In this document: one piece after another, positions 16,972 through 26,069 of the stretch
Position numbering within the stretch: the first letter of the stretch is position 1
How the letters are laid out: each line of letters begins with the position of its first letter
Assembly: GCA_018433975.1 (NCBI GenBank)
Contig: JAHDQE010000033.1
Location: forward strand, 1 to 64,000
Length of the DNA stretch: 64,000 nucleotides
Direction: 5' to 3'
DNA from: Ornatilinea sp.
GTDB taxonomy: Bacteria > Chloroflexota > Anaerolineae > Anaerolineales > Anaerolineaceae
The notes under the pieces: model-generated
Databases searched by the model: none
What the model was told of the DNA's origin: nothing
Seen by the model: the letters and a program-made list of their open reading frames with translations, nothing else
Program-made: the position numbers and the translations under genes

Positions 16972-18246
16972 ATGGACATATTTGAACTAGAAAATGAGCC
17001 TTTAGCAAAGCTCCGAAACATTGGCGTCGATCTGGAAATCCCCAATGCGAATCGAATGAAGAAAGAATCATTGCTGGTAAAGATCCGGCAGGTTGAAGCC
17101 GCCAAAGAAGGCCTGGAAATCCGCGGTGGTGTCCTGGAGATCATGAATGAAGGAATTGGTTTCCTGCGGGGAAATTACCAGATCAGCAACGAAGATGTTT
17201 ACGTATCCCAAGCTCAGCTTCGCCGCCACAGTTTACGAAATGGGGATCTGGTGATTGGACATGTCCGCCCCCCGCGGGATTCGGAGCGCCATTATGGGCT
17301 GGTCAAGGTCGAATCGATCAACGGCCTCAGCCCTGAAGAGGCTCGGCGCCGTCCCCGCTTTGAACAACTAACCCCGATTTTCCCCGAAAAACGGTTTGAC
17401 CTGGAATCCGATCCCCGGATTCTCTGTACACGGATGATCAATTTGATTGCTCCGATTGGCCGCGGGCAGCGCGCAATGATCGTTTCGCCGCCAAAAGCCG
17501 GTAAGACGACCATTTTAAAGGATATTGCGAACGCGATTGGGTTTAAAAATCCGGAAGTCCACATGATCATTTCGCTGATTGGCGAGCGTCCGGAAGAAGT
17601 AACCGATATGGACCGCTCTGTGGATGCCGAAGTGGTCGCTTCTACATTTGACGAACCGGTTTCCGCCCATGTCCGGGCAGCGGAGATCACCCTTGAACGT
17701 GCTAAGCGTCTGGTAGAGATTGGACGCGATGTGGTAATATTAATGGACTCTTTGACGCGTCTGGCACGGGCCTACAACCTGGTGGTGAACCCATCCGGTC
17801 GGACACTCTCCGGTGGTATGGATCCATCGGCTTTGTACCCGCCAAAACGGTTCTTCGGCGCAGCCCGTAATATTGAAGAGGGCGGCTCGCTGACCATTAT
17901 CGCCACCGCACTGGTGGATACCGGTTCCCGTCTGGACGACGTCGTGTACGAAGAATTTAAGGGCACCGGCAATATGGAAATGCACCTTTCCCGAAGACTT
18001 CAAGAACGGCGCATCTTCCCGGCCATTGATATCGAACGTTCCTCCACCCGTCGAGAAGAATTATTGCTTGGGCCAGATGTATTGCAGCGAGTCTGGTTGA
18101 TGCGCCGCATGTATCTGCAGATGATCGGCCAGCCGCCTCAGGGCGCCGGTATGGATCAGGCAGTCGCTACAGAAGCACTTCTGCAGCGGATGGGCAAAGC
18201 AAAAACCAACCTCGAATTTTTGGAAGGTTTAACGGAGGATAAATAA
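16972..18246 (+). CDS. rho: transcription termination factor Rho
   Basis: 424 aa hexameric RNA-dependent ATPase that ends transcription. Order: short N-terminal Rho helical domain (about 1-48), RNA-binding cold-shock-like domain (about 50-118, GFLRGNYQISNEDVYVSQ), and RecA-like motor with Walker A PPKAGKTT (173-180), Walker B VVILMDSLTR, the Q-loop/R-loop region and the C-terminal arginine segment RRMYLQMIG. There is no long N-terminal insertion of the actinobacterial type. A strong promoter and 230-nt leader precede it, and the LysM/M23 peptidase starts 3 bp after its stop. Confidence 0.97.
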   Translation: MDIFELENEPLAKLRNIGVDLEIPNANRMKKESLLVKIRQVEAAKEGLEIRGGVLEIMNEGIGFLRGNYQISNEDVYVSQAQLRRHSLRNGDLVIGHVRPPRDSERHYGLVKVESINGLSPEEARRRPRFEQLTPIFPEKRFDLESDPRILCTRMINLIAPIGRGQRAMIVSPPKAGKTTILKDIANAIGFKNPEVHMIISLIGERPEEVTDMDRSVDAEVVASTFDEPVSAHVRAAEITLERAKRLVEIGRDVVILMDSLTRLARAYNLVVNPSGRTLSGGMDPSALYPPKRFFGAARNIEEGGSLTIIATALVDTGSRLDDVVYEEFKGTGNMEMHLSRRLQERRIFPAIDIERSSTRREELLLGPDVLQRVWLMRRMYLQMIGQPPQGAGMDQAVATEALLQRMGKAKTNLEFLEGLTEDK

Positions 18247-18248
18247 AG

Positions 18249-19355
18249 GTGATCAAAAAGTCTTCTACTCAGCGAGGCGAGGCAGCAGGACAGATTCCCG
18301 GCTGGCTTTCCTGGTTGTCGTGGGGGATTGCCATCCTGATGATGGCTTTAATGGCGTTTTTATTGGCACAACGTGTGACAGGTGTTTCTGCAGTGGCTCC
18401 CCCCGTGACGGTGGAAGCACCTACTCCGGAAGTTGACCCTATCCCTGAAGGCAGTGCTGAGACTGCGTCTCTCCCCAATTACGCTCCTGCGAAAGAACTC
18501 AATGCACTGACACGGGTGACAAACCCACATACCATCATTCCCGATGCCATCCGGAGGGAAGCCTCCTTTTATACGGTAGATAAAGGGGATTCGGTATTTT
18601 CTATTGCTGTAAATTACGACTTGAAACCCGAAACCGTATTGTGGGCAAACTACAATCTGTTGAACGATAATCCGAATATGCTCTCCATTGGACAGGATTT
18701 AACGATCCCGCCAACGGATGGGGTGTATTACGAATGGAAAGAAGGCGATACGCTTCAGAAGATTGCCGACCAGTACTATGTAGATGTTCAGGATATCCTT
18801 CTTTATCCCGGCAACAAGCTCAGCCTGACCGATACAAACCCGGTTATTGAACCAGGAACCTATATCATGATCCCTGGCGGATGGCGAGAGAATCAGCAGT
18901 GGCTGGTTCCGACGGTATGGCGAGCGAATGCAGGGGCTAACGAGAGTATCCCCGGGGCATGTAATGTTCCGGAAGGCGGCGCGATCGGTACAGGATATTT
19001 CGTATGGCCGGCAGCCAACCATTTCCTCTCCGGAAATGATTACTGGTCAGGACATCTGGGAATTGATATTGCTGCGGCAACGGGTGCTCCTATCTATGCG
19101 GCCGACAGCGGTGTAGTGGTCTATGCAGCCCCAATTGGCGGCGGCTACGGTAATATGATCATGATCGACCATCAAAATGGGTTCCACACCCTCTATGCCC
19201 ACCTCAGCTCGATCAATGTGAATTGTGGCGCAAGTGTTTATCAGGGACAGTTGATCGGTCTGGCAGGCAGTACCGGTAATTCAACCGGGCCTCACCTTCA
19301 CTTTGAGATCCGCCAGTTTGGCGCTTTCATCAATCCGTGGTATGTACTGCCCTAA
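18249..19355 (+). CDS. membrane-anchored LysM / M23 family metallopeptidase
   Basis: 368 aa starting at GTG, 3 bp after rho. One N-terminal membrane helix (about 22-42, ILMMALMAFLLAQ), a Pro/Glu linker, two LysM modules (FYTVDKGDSVFSIAVNYDL about 97 onward, YEWKEGDTLQKIADQYYV about 157 onward) that bind peptidoglycan, and a C-terminal M23 domain (about 265-365). Zinc-site motifs are HLGIDIAAATGAPIYA and HLHFEI, and LYAHLS carries the catalytic His. Complete motifs suggest an active cell-wall endopeptidase on the outer face, though some M23 proteins act only as activators. Coupling with rho is probably positional. Confidence 0.92.
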   Translation: MIKKSSTQRGEAAGQIPGWLSWLSWGIAILMMALMAFLLAQRVTGVSAVAPPVTVEAPTPEVDPIPEGSAETASLPNYAPAKELNALTRVTNPHTIIPDAIRREASFYTVDKGDSVFSIAVNYDLKPETVLWANYNLLNDNPNMLSIGQDLTIPPTDGVYYEWKEGDTLQKIADQYYVDVQDILLYPGNKLSLTDTNPVIEPGTYIMIPGGWRENQQWLVPTVWRANAGANESIPGACNVPEGGAIGTGYFVWPAANHFLSGNDYWSGHLGIDIAAATGAPIYAADSGVVVYAAPIGGGYGNMIMIDHQNGFHTLYAHLSSINVNCGASVYQGQLIGLAGSTGNSTGPHLHFEIRQFGAFINPWYVLP

Positions 19356-19378
19356 CGACATCTCTTTTGAATGAACGA

Positions 19379-19404
19379 GCAGCCCCGTGTTTTCACGGGG
19401 CTGC
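19379..19404. terminator. terminator after the rho operon
   Basis: GCAGCCCCGTG and CACGGGGCTGC form a perfect 11-bp stem with a TTTT loop, followed by TTTGTTG. It lies between convergent genes. Confidence 0.85.
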
Positions 19405-19423
19405 TTTGTTGTGAAGAGAAAAT

Positions 19424-20005
19424 TTAGTTTTCCTGTTCCATCCGGCGGTGGGCTTTCCATTCCGTTTCCAGAATGGCGTATTGATATTCACTGCCCCATT
19501 TGCCGCGGAACCAGACATTTTCAATGTGATGTCCTTCCCGGCGCATTCCGATCCGCTCCAGCAGAGCAATGGAAGCGGCGTTCTCTACATCGGTGATGGC
19601 ATGGATGCGATGGATATTGAGCGCGGTAAAAGCGTAATCCAATACGGCGGTCACCGCCTCTACTCCAAACCCCTGATGCTGATAAGGCAGGCCCAGCGTG
19701 AAGCCCACTTCTGCCAGCCGCGGGTCCCATTCATCCGGTTTGAGGGCCACATGGCCGATGTATTCCGTGGTGATCTTGCGCTCTATCGCAAACTGAAACC
19801 ATTCTCCGGGCGTGCCGGGGAATGAGGCCTGCTGCGTGCGGATCAATTCCAGCGCGGCTGCTTCACTCAACGGTTCGTACCAGAACTGGTAGCGTCCGAC
19901 CACCGGGTCATTGCGATATTCCAGATAGGCCGGCAGGTCGTTTTCCCGCATGGGGCGCAGGATAAGGCGGTCCGTTTCCAACTGCTTGAAAGTTCTGTCG
20001 GGCAT
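19424..20005 (-). CDS. GNAT family N-acetyltransferase (RimJ/RimL type)
   Basis: 193 aa. Typical N-terminus TDRLILRPMRENDLPAYLEYRNDP, the YIGHVALKP strand and the acetyl-CoA loop region VGFTLGLPYQHQGFGVEAVTAVLDYAF (split here as VGFTLGLPYQHQGFGVEA), ending with RRMEQEN. This subfamily acetylates ribosomal protein N-termini or small amines; the substrate is not predictable. It lies 15 bp downstream of the small membrane protein gene on the same strand and is the last gene of a three-gene run with an XRE regulator. Confidence 0.85.
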   Translation of the reverse strand: MPDRTFKQLETDRLILRPMRENDLPAYLEYRNDPVVGRYQFWYEPLSEAAALELIRTQQASFPGTPGEWFQFAIERKITTEYIGHVALKPDEWDPRLAEVGFTLGLPYQHQGFGVEAVTAVLDYAFTALNIHRIHAITDVENAASIALLERIGMRREGHHIENVWFRGKWGSEYQYAILETEWKAHRRMEQEN

Positions 20006-20020
20006 GGTTTTTCTCTCCGC

Positions 20021-20416
20021 TCAGGAATCTTTGTGGGCCGCATACAGGAAATTGCTGACTACAAAATAAGTGATAACCCCTACCGGCAAAGCAAGGGAAT
20101 CCAGATTGCCGTTCCAGCCCAGCAGATTGCGGGCCAGGAAGAGCAGGAAAAATGCCGTGCCGCCCACACTGATCCCTGCCGCGGCTGCCCGGTCCCGGAT
20201 GACCTTGCCGCGGGCATCGCGGCGCAGTGGGGTCAGCGGCGAGGAGGTGTCTATCACAAAGCGCCCGCTGTGCGCGTACCAGATGAATCCGGCGAAAGAG
20301 ACGACTCCCAGTAGAATCCCTACCCAGATGGTACCGCCGAGATAAATAAATGCCAGGGTAAAGGCAACCGAAAGCACTGCCCGGCTGACATAATACGGTA
20401 TTAATTCCTTTTTCAT
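20021..20416 (-). CDS. small integral membrane protein
   Basis: 131 aa with about four hydrophobic helices in two pairs, separated by a polar loop rich in Arg/Asp (TPLRRDARGKVIRDRAAA). Directly downstream of a small XRE-type regulator with an 18-bp gap. Pairs of a short XRE protein and a four-helix membrane protein of this size (DUF2178-like) are common in bacteria and archaea. I cannot confirm the family by sequence, and the biochemical role is unknown. GAAAACAAA rather than a strong binding site precedes the ATG. Confidence 0.65.
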   Translation of the reverse strand: MKKELIPYYVSRAVLSVAFTLAFIYLGGTIWVGILLGVVSFAGFIWYAHSGRFVIDTSSPLTPLRRDARGKVIRDRAAAAGISVGGTAFFLLFLARNLLGWNGNLDSLALPVGVITYFVVSNFLYAAHKDS

Positions 20417-20434
20417 TTTGTTTTCCTTGTAAAC

Positions 20435-20662
20435 CTATTTTTCCTGTTCAATCCAAAACAATGCATCTACTGAAGAGTCCAGCGCGGCGGCCAGAGAAAG
20501 GGCGGTGGCGACGGAGGGTGTGAAGCGGCCTTTTTCGATGGCAATGATGCTCTGCCGGGTCAGGCCTACCGTCCGCGCCAGGTCTTCCTGGGTCAGGCCG
20601 CGGCCGGTACGCACTTCGCGTATGCGGTTCTGAAGAGCCTCTGCATTTCCACTTGGGGACAT
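20435..20662 (-). CDS. XRE family helix-turn-helix transcriptional regulator
   Basis: 75 aa from the ATG at 20662, preceded by AAAGGAA; an ATG at 20707 overlaps the promoter. One HTH_3 domain: IREVRTGRGLTQEDLARTVG, then LTRQSIIAIEKGRFTPSVATAL, which is the compact YozG/ImmR-like type made of little more than the DNA-binding domain. Two dyads upstream (20691-20705 and 20711-20726) are likely binding sites for autoregulation. It leads the membrane protein and GNAT genes. Confidence 0.88.
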   Translation of the reverse strand: MSPSGNAEALQNRIREVRTGRGLTQEDLARTVGLTRQSIIAIEKGRFTPSVATALSLAAALDSSVDALFWIEQEK

Positions 20663-20690
20663 ACTGTGTTCCTTTTCGACTATATGTAAA

Positions 20691-20726
20691 GTATGATCTA
20701 CATACATATTGTAAATTATGGTTTAC
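20691..20726 (-). promoter_or_regulatory. promoter and tandem dyads upstream of the XRE regulator
   Basis: GTATG-ATCTA-CATAC (20691-20705) and GTAAA-TTATGG-TTTAC (20711-20726) are two perfect-arm inverted repeats. On the minus strand TTTACA and TACTTT are spaced like a promoter and overlap both dyads. Confidence 0.55.
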
Positions 20727-20850
20727 ATTTAGTCAACAGGAGAAATGCAGGAAAGTACGACGCTCCCTTTTTTGCGTGATGATATAATCATGAATCTGTG
20801 GGCAGTTAAGTGTGATAACCCCCACGTGTATTTTAAAAAATGGAGTGACA

Positions 20851-22068
20851 ATGGCTCAATCCACGCAACAATCCGGGATGACCGTCCGCAAGAGCTTTGG
20901 AATTTTCCTGGGTCTGATGACGGCGGAATGTTTGGCCGTCCTGACCTTTTACCTGACCCTGCCGGGCGACCCTAAAAATGCAGTAATCTGGGGATTTTCC
21001 TATTTCCGCCTGGGATTATCCCTGCTCAGCCTGATACTGGCTGTGCTTTGCGGAATCTTTCTGGGCATTGTTCTGGGAAAGCGGCGGCTCTCGGAGCGAA
21101 TGCGCGGCCGCCTGGAGGGCTGGGCCGAGAGGGAAACGGTCTTTGGCTTCATCTTTTACCATCTGTTCTGGCTGGTTTCCGGAGTGTATCTGTATCTGCG
21201 CTGGTTCCATTTTGAATGGATCGCGACCGATATGCAGGTGAGAGTGCGCCCGTTTCTGATTCTGTGGATCCTGTTCAATTTGCAGGTCATTGTGGTATGG
21301 ATCCTGCTGGCACGGGAGGCCCGCCCGCGGCAAAAGCTGACGGCTTTCAAAAAGTTCCTGTTTGTGGCGGGCAAATCACGGCAGATGTTCTGGGCGCTGC
21401 TTGCCTTTTCGGCAACTTTGTATCTGCTCTCCATGATCGGCCAGATGTTCCGCTTCTTTACCCCCTACGAGCAAATGCTCCAGTTTGCCATCCACGAGTT
21501 TCACATGGATGACGAGCACAATCTGCCGACCTTCTTCTCCGTCGCGTTGATGCTTACTTCCGGGCTGTTGATGGCCGTCATTGGGATCTATGCCATTGTG
21601 CACCGTAAAGGATACAGCGGCTATTGGCTGTTGATGACGCCGATTTTCTTTTTTATGGCCTATGATGATTACAAGGAAATTCATGAACAGTTGGGCGTGC
21701 TCATCCGTGAACACTTCACCCTGACCGGTTTCCTGAACTTTGCCTGGTACATCCCGGTTGTGCCGGTGCTCTTTATTCTATTCCTGTTCTACCTGCGGTT
21801 CCTGTGGCATTTGCCCCAGGAAACCCGCAACCGCTTCCTGGCGGGCGCGGTGATCTTTGTGATGGGGGCGGTGGGGCTGGAGGCAGTCGGCTCGAAGATC
21901 ATCAATGAAGGGGCTTCGTTCTTTGTGTTTGTGATGCTGGCGAATGTCGAGGAAACCGTAGAGCTGGTGGGTTTGTCCCTGTTTGTGGCGGCGCTGCTGG
22001 ATTACCTGGCGAAGTACTGTCCCCCCGGTCCGCAGGTGCCGGAAACCAAATCCCTGCCGGATTCATAA
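20851..22068 (+). CDS. polytopic integral membrane protein of unknown function
   Basis: 405 aa from the ATG at 20851, with GGAG 6 nt upstream. About nine or ten membrane helices, rich in Phe/Trp/Leu, with charged loops such as LGKRRLSERMRGRLEGWAER and LAREARPRQKLTAFKK. A conserved-looking soluble turn EFHMDDEHNLPTFFSVAL precedes the second half, and ANVEETVELVG near the end. No transporter or enzyme signature recognised. It stands alone, closed by a strong terminator. Confidence 0.7.
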   Translation: MAQSTQQSGMTVRKSFGIFLGLMTAECLAVLTFYLTLPGDPKNAVIWGFSYFRLGLSLLSLILAVLCGIFLGIVLGKRRLSERMRGRLEGWAERETVFGFIFYHLFWLVSGVYLYLRWFHFEWIATDMQVRVRPFLILWILFNLQVIVVWILLAREARPRQKLTAFKKFLFVAGKSRQMFWALLAFSATLYLLSMIGQMFRFFTPYEQMLQFAIHEFHMDDEHNLPTFFSVALMLTSGLLMAVIGIYAIVHRKGYSGYWLLMTPIFFFMAYDDYKEIHEQLGVLIREHFTLTGFLNFAWYIPVVPVLFILFLFYLRFLWHLPQETRNRFLAGAVIFVMGAVGLEAVGSKIINEGASFFVFVMLANVEETVELVGLSLFVAALLDYLAKYCPPGPQVPETKSLPDS

Positions 22069-22073
22069 CCGTA

Positions 22074-22107
22074 AAAAAAGCCGGAATTTTTGAATTCCGG
22101 CTTTTTT
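22074..22107. terminator. bidirectional terminator
   Basis: AAAAAAGCCGGAATT pairs with AATTCCGGCTTTTTT around a TTTG loop. It serves the + strand membrane protein (stop 22068) and the minus-strand priA (stop 22111). Confidence 0.9.
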
Positions 22108-22110
22108 ATT

Positions 22111-24630
22111 CTAAAGCAAACTTGGCGGGTCGACCTCGATGCGCCATTCGCTCAAGGGCTTATCCCGCAGTAAATTGGCCGGGTTGGGGCCGCGCAGGAT
22201 GATCTGCCAGCGGTAATAGCCGCGCTGGCGGTAGAAAAAGCACGGCGCCGGTCCAATCATTTCGGTGGCGGTAAACTCTCCTTCCTTAATCCAGTGCCGG
22301 ATCTCGCCGGCCAGGCGCATAGCTTCCTGCTCGGCTTTACCGGCGTTCAGGTCGCGGTATTCCAGCCGCACCAGACGGTAAAAGGGCGGGTATCCCAACT
22401 GGCGGCGGAAGTTCAATTCCTGATGGTAGAACCCGTAGAAGTCATGAAGCGAAGCGGCACGGATGGCATAGTGGTCCGGCTGGAAGGTCTGTAGAATCAC
22501 CTTCCCGCCCAACGGGCTGCGCCCGGCGCGCCCCGATACCTGGGTCAGGAGCTGGAAAGTGCGCTCTCCGGCGCGGAAGTCCGGGAAGCTCAACCCCACA
22601 TCGGCCAGGACCACCCCCACCAGGGTTACCAGCGGCAGATCCAGTCCTTTGGCCAGCATCTGCGTGCCGATCAGGATATCGGCGCGGTGGTTGACGAAAT
22701 GGGAGAGGATGATTTCGTGGGTGCCTTTTTGGCGGGTAGTTCCGGCGTCCCAGCGCAGGACCTCCGCGCGGGGAAACAGGGTTTTAACCTCGGTTTCAAC
22801 TTTCTCCGTGCCGGTGCCGTAGCGCGCAACGCGGGTGCTGCCGCATTCCGGGCAGGTTTTGGGCATCTTGCGGCGGTAGCCGCAGGTGTGGCAGAGCAAA
22901 GCTTCACCGGAGCGGTGGTAGGTCAGAGGGGTATCACAGCGGGGGCAGCGCAGGGTATAACCGCAGTCCCGGCAGAAGACATAGGTCGCCGAACCGCGCC
23001 GGTTGAGGAACAAGATCGCCTGCTGGTTGGCCTCCAGCACCTGCCCCAGCGCTTCCTGCAGCGCGCGGCTGAAGATGGAGCGGTTGCCCGCTTTCAGTTC
23101 CTGGCGCATGTCCACCAGGCTGACCGGCGGCAGCGGCAGGGTGGCGGTCACTCCCTGGACGGAAAGTTCGGGCAACGGTTTGCCCAGACGGCTCATCTGG
23201 GATTCAACGCTTTTGCGGTGGGCCAGGATGCGCACGGGAAGCTGGACCACATGCCAATGTTTGTGTTGGAACTGATACAGCAGACTGACATCCGGCGTGG
23301 CGGTGCCAAGCAGGGCCACGCCATGAGTCTGCTGGGCGTAAGCCATCGCGGTGCTCACAACGTGGTAGTGCGGGGCGACCTCGGCCTGGTAGTAGGATTG
23401 GTCGTGGCATTCATCCACTACAATCAGACCCACATCCGGCAGGGGAGAGAACAATGCGCTGCGGGGGCCGATGATGACCGGCAGGCGTCCGGTGCGTGCC
23501 CGGCGCCAGGTATCGTAGCGTTCGCCGGGGGAGAGGCGTGAATGTACCAGCCCGACCTGCCCGGGAAACCGGGTCACAAAGCGACGCACGGTCTGAGGCG
23601 TTAACGCAATCTCGGGCACCAGAACAATGGCCTGACGCCCTAACCGCAGGGTTTCGGCAACCGCCTGGAGGTAAATTTCGGTTTTTCCAGAACCGGTTAC
23701 CCCGTGCAGCAGGAAGGGAGAAACCGGTTTGCCCCGCGCGGTATCCCGGATGCCCTCTTCAATATCCTCCCAGACTTTGGCCTGAGCGGGTGTGAGCGGT
23801 GGAGCTTCGGAAGGTACAAAATCCAGCTTTTCCAGCGGGTCGCGCCATACCTCGCTTTCACTGAGAAGCACCAGGTCACGGTTTGCCAGCTGTACCAGGT
23901 CTGCCAGGCTGCCCCCGCTGGCGGCATAGGCCCAAGAGACATTGACCGGCATGGGTTCCTGCTGGAGGAAACGCAGGATTTTCTCCCGGCGGATGCCGGC
24001 CTGGCCGCGCCCCAGGTCTTCCAGATGGTCCTCTATCCGATCAGGGGGGATGGCCAGTTGGACCGTCCGCACCACCTTGGGACGCACCGTGGGCGGCGGC
24101 AGCACCGGATGGGCAGCCAACCAGCCGCGCTGAACCAGGCTGCGGGCGGCTGCTTTCCAGTTTTGATGGGAAATGGCGGCGTCAATCTGCCGGCCGCGCA
24201 GGTCTCCGCGTCGCTGCAGCAGCGCGATCAGGCGTTCCTGAAGCGGAGAAATCGCCCGCCCATCCGGTTGGGACTGCTTTACCAGTTGATAGAGCGTATC
24301 CGCCTGCTGGCTGAGGCCGGGGGGGAGCATAGTGTGCAGGCAGGCCGCCAGCGGTGAGAGGGTGCGCTCGGCCAGCCATTCCCCCAACCGCATCTGAGCC
24401 GGGGTGAGCACGGGGGCAGGGTCTATCAGCGCTGTGACCGGACGGGTTTCGGCTACCTGGGGTGTCTCGACCTCCCGGACGACGATGCCTTGCGCGTGGC
24501 GGGATCCGAAAGGTACCTCCACGAGGCTGCCCGGGGTCACAAGGTTTTCCAATTCAACGGGTAAATAGTAATCGAAGACGCCGCTCACCTGCGGGACATT
24601 GACCGCGATCTGGACATAAGTTTTGGGCAT
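22111..24630 (-). CDS. priA: primosomal protein N' (replication restart helicase PriA)
   Basis: 839 aa superfamily 2 helicase that reloads the replisome at stalled forks. The N-terminal 3'-DNA-binding domain (PGSLVEVPFGSRHAQGIVV) is followed by a winged-helix region, then the motor: Walker A HGVTGSGKTEIYLQAV, the GPRSALFSPLPDVGLIVVD strand, motif II as DECHD (usually DEEHD), and GTATPDVS. The zinc-binding insert is complete with eight Cys in CRDCGYTLRCPRCD and CHTCGYRRKMPKTCPECGS. Motif VI region is LTQVSGRAGR. GAGGGAGC precedes the ATG. The Glu-to-Cys change inside motif II is unusual but the catalytic Asp-Glu are kept. Confidence 0.95.
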   Translation of the reverse strand: MPKTYVQIAVNVPQVSGVFDYYLPVELENLVTPGSLVEVPFGSRHAQGIVVREVETPQVAETRPVTALIDPAPVLTPAQMRLGEWLAERTLSPLAACLHTMLPPGLSQQADTLYQLVKQSQPDGRAISPLQERLIALLQRRGDLRGRQIDAAISHQNWKAAARSLVQRGWLAAHPVLPPPTVRPKVVRTVQLAIPPDRIEDHLEDLGRGQAGIRREKILRFLQQEPMPVNVSWAYAASGGSLADLVQLANRDLVLLSESEVWRDPLEKLDFVPSEAPPLTPAQAKVWEDIEEGIRDTARGKPVSPFLLHGVTGSGKTEIYLQAVAETLRLGRQAIVLVPEIALTPQTVRRFVTRFPGQVGLVHSRLSPGERYDTWRRARTGRLPVIIGPRSALFSPLPDVGLIVVDECHDQSYYQAEVAPHYHVVSTAMAYAQQTHGVALLGTATPDVSLLYQFQHKHWHVVQLPVRILAHRKSVESQMSRLGKPLPELSVQGVTATLPLPPVSLVDMRQELKAGNRSIFSRALQEALGQVLEANQQAILFLNRRGSATYVFCRDCGYTLRCPRCDTPLTYHRSGEALLCHTCGYRRKMPKTCPECGSTRVARYGTGTEKVETEVKTLFPRAEVLRWDAGTTRQKGTHEIILSHFVNHRADILIGTQMLAKGLDLPLVTLVGVVLADVGLSFPDFRAGERTFQLLTQVSGRAGRSPLGGKVILQTFQPDHYAIRAASLHDFYGFYHQELNFRRQLGYPPFYRLVRLEYRDLNAGKAEQEAMRLAGEIRHWIKEGEFTATEMIGPAPCFFYRQRGYYRWQIILRGPNPANLLRDKPLSEWRIEVDPPSLL

Positions 24631-24675
24631 ATCGAGGATGCTCCCTCTGTAAAGATTTCCGGAACCGGAAGAAAA

Positions 24676-24692
24676 ACGCCCAACCGGGGCGT
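24676..24692 (-). terminator. terminator downstream of the CBS-pair gene
   Basis: On the minus strand ACGCCC-CGGTT-GGGCGT is followed by TTTTC, a compact rho-independent terminator 55 bp past the stop at 24747. Confidence 0.7.
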
Positions 24693-24746
24693 CTTTGCAC
24701 TGGACTAAAGATGATTATACGGGATGCCGCGGGGCTTCGGAAAGGA

Positions 24747-26069
24747 TCAAAAACGCTTTAAGGTGATCTGGGCGATGCGCATACGGTCCATTTTCTCCAC
24801 CGTAAGATGAATCCCCTGATCCCAATCATAGGCCACGTCCCCTTCCTTGGGGATGCGTCCCAGTTTGCCAAGCATATACCCTGCCAGCGTGTCGTAATCC
24901 TCGTCCACCAGCTGTAAACTGAAATATTCATTTACTTCTTCGATGAGCGCTTTCCCTTCGATCAGGGCGGAGCCATCGGGCAGTTCTTCAATCAAAGGCT
25001 GTCCGGCCTCAAAGGGGTCCTGTACATCTCCGACGATTTCTTCCAGAAGGTCTTCCAAAGTGACCAACCCGGCGGTGCCGCCAAACTCATCCAGCACGAT
25101 CGCGATGTGTTTGCGTTCGTCCCGGAACTGGCGCAGCAGATCGTTGACGAAAATGGTTTCGGGGACGAACAGGGTTTCACGGGCCAGGTCACGGGCAGTG
25201 CTGCCGTTGGCATTCCCATTCTGCATAATGCGCACCATATCGCGCAGGTGCACAATGCCCAGGACCTGGTCCAGGTCGCCTTTGTAGACCGGAAGCTTGG
25301 TTACACCGGTTTCAATTGCCAGCCGGACGACATCGTCCACCGGGGTATCCGCTTCCACGGCCACAACCTCGGTACGGGGGATACAAAGCTGGCGGACCAG
25401 CATTTCACCGAAATCAATCACCGCCGTGAGCATTTCCCGCTCCGGTTCTTCGATATTCCCGGCAATTTCCGGGTGAGAAACCATTTGCTTGATTTCCGCC
25501 AGAGAATAGGCTGAAGAGTCATTTTCGATGCTTGAGATCCCCAAAGCTTTGGCCAGGCCGCTTGCGGTTCCCGCCAACAGACGGGTAAAGGGGGATAACA
25601 AAGTGCTGAGCACGCGCATGACGGGCACGGCCAGGAGCACGAACCTTTCAAGCGATTCCAGCGCCAGCATTTTGGGAAGCTGTTCTCCCAGGATATTGTT
25701 CAGGCCACCTACTGCCAGCAGGGTACACAGGAAAGGCAGGGCGGGGAAAATAACAGAAAGGAATGATAATGAAGGAGGAAGCGTGATTTTCTGGGTCAGC
25801 GGCCCAAGGAGCTGGTCAAACAACCGCAGCCCCACCACACCCAGTGCCAGGCTGGTGAAGATAACGCAGGTCTGGGCGGTGGAGATCATTCGCTCACGGC
25901 GTTTGAGGTCTCCCAACCAGCGGCTGGTGATCTGCCCGATCCGGCCATTAATATCCGAAAGGATATTCAGCTGAATGCGGTAAGAAACTGCCGTGGCATA
26001 CTCCACAGCTACAAAGAAGCCATGCAGCAGAATCAAAAAGAAAATGAGCAGGGTCTGGTTCAGAATCAT
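24747..26069 (-). CDS. hemolysin/CorC-type CNNM family membrane protein with CBS pair
   Basis: 440 aa. N-terminal CNNM/DUF21 membrane domain (about 1-190, three or four helices, LHGFFVAVEYATAV), a CBS pair (about 210-335, IPRTEVVAVEAD, VTKLPVYKGDLDQVLGIVHL) and a C-terminal CorC/HlyC domain (about 345-440, DGSALIEGKALIEEVNEYF). CNNM proteins are linked to Mg2+ efflux or homeostasis; 'hemolysin' is historical. Start codon overlaps the stop of the MEMO-family gene (ATGA), so the two are translationally coupled. A paralogue is at 38212-39486. Confidence 0.9.
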   Translation of the reverse strand: MILNQTLLIFFLILLHGFFVAVEYATAVSYRIQLNILSDINGRIGQITSRWLGDLKRRERMISTAQTCVIFTSLALGVVGLRLFDQLLGPLTQKITLPPSLSFLSVIFPALPFLCTLLAVGGLNNILGEQLPKMLALESLERFVLLAVPVMRVLSTLLSPFTRLLAGTASGLAKALGISSIENDSSAYSLAEIKQMVSHPEIAGNIEEPEREMLTAVIDFGEMLVRQLCIPRTEVVAVEADTPVDDVVRLAIETGVTKLPVYKGDLDQVLGIVHLRDMVRIMQNGNANGSTARDLARETLFVPETIFVNDLLRQFRDERKHIAIVLDEFGGTAGLVTLEDLLEEIVGDVQDPFEAGQPLIEELPDGSALIEGKALIEEVNEYFSLQLVDEDYDTLAGYMLGKLGRIPKEGDVAYDWDQGIHLTVEKMDRMRIAQITLKRF

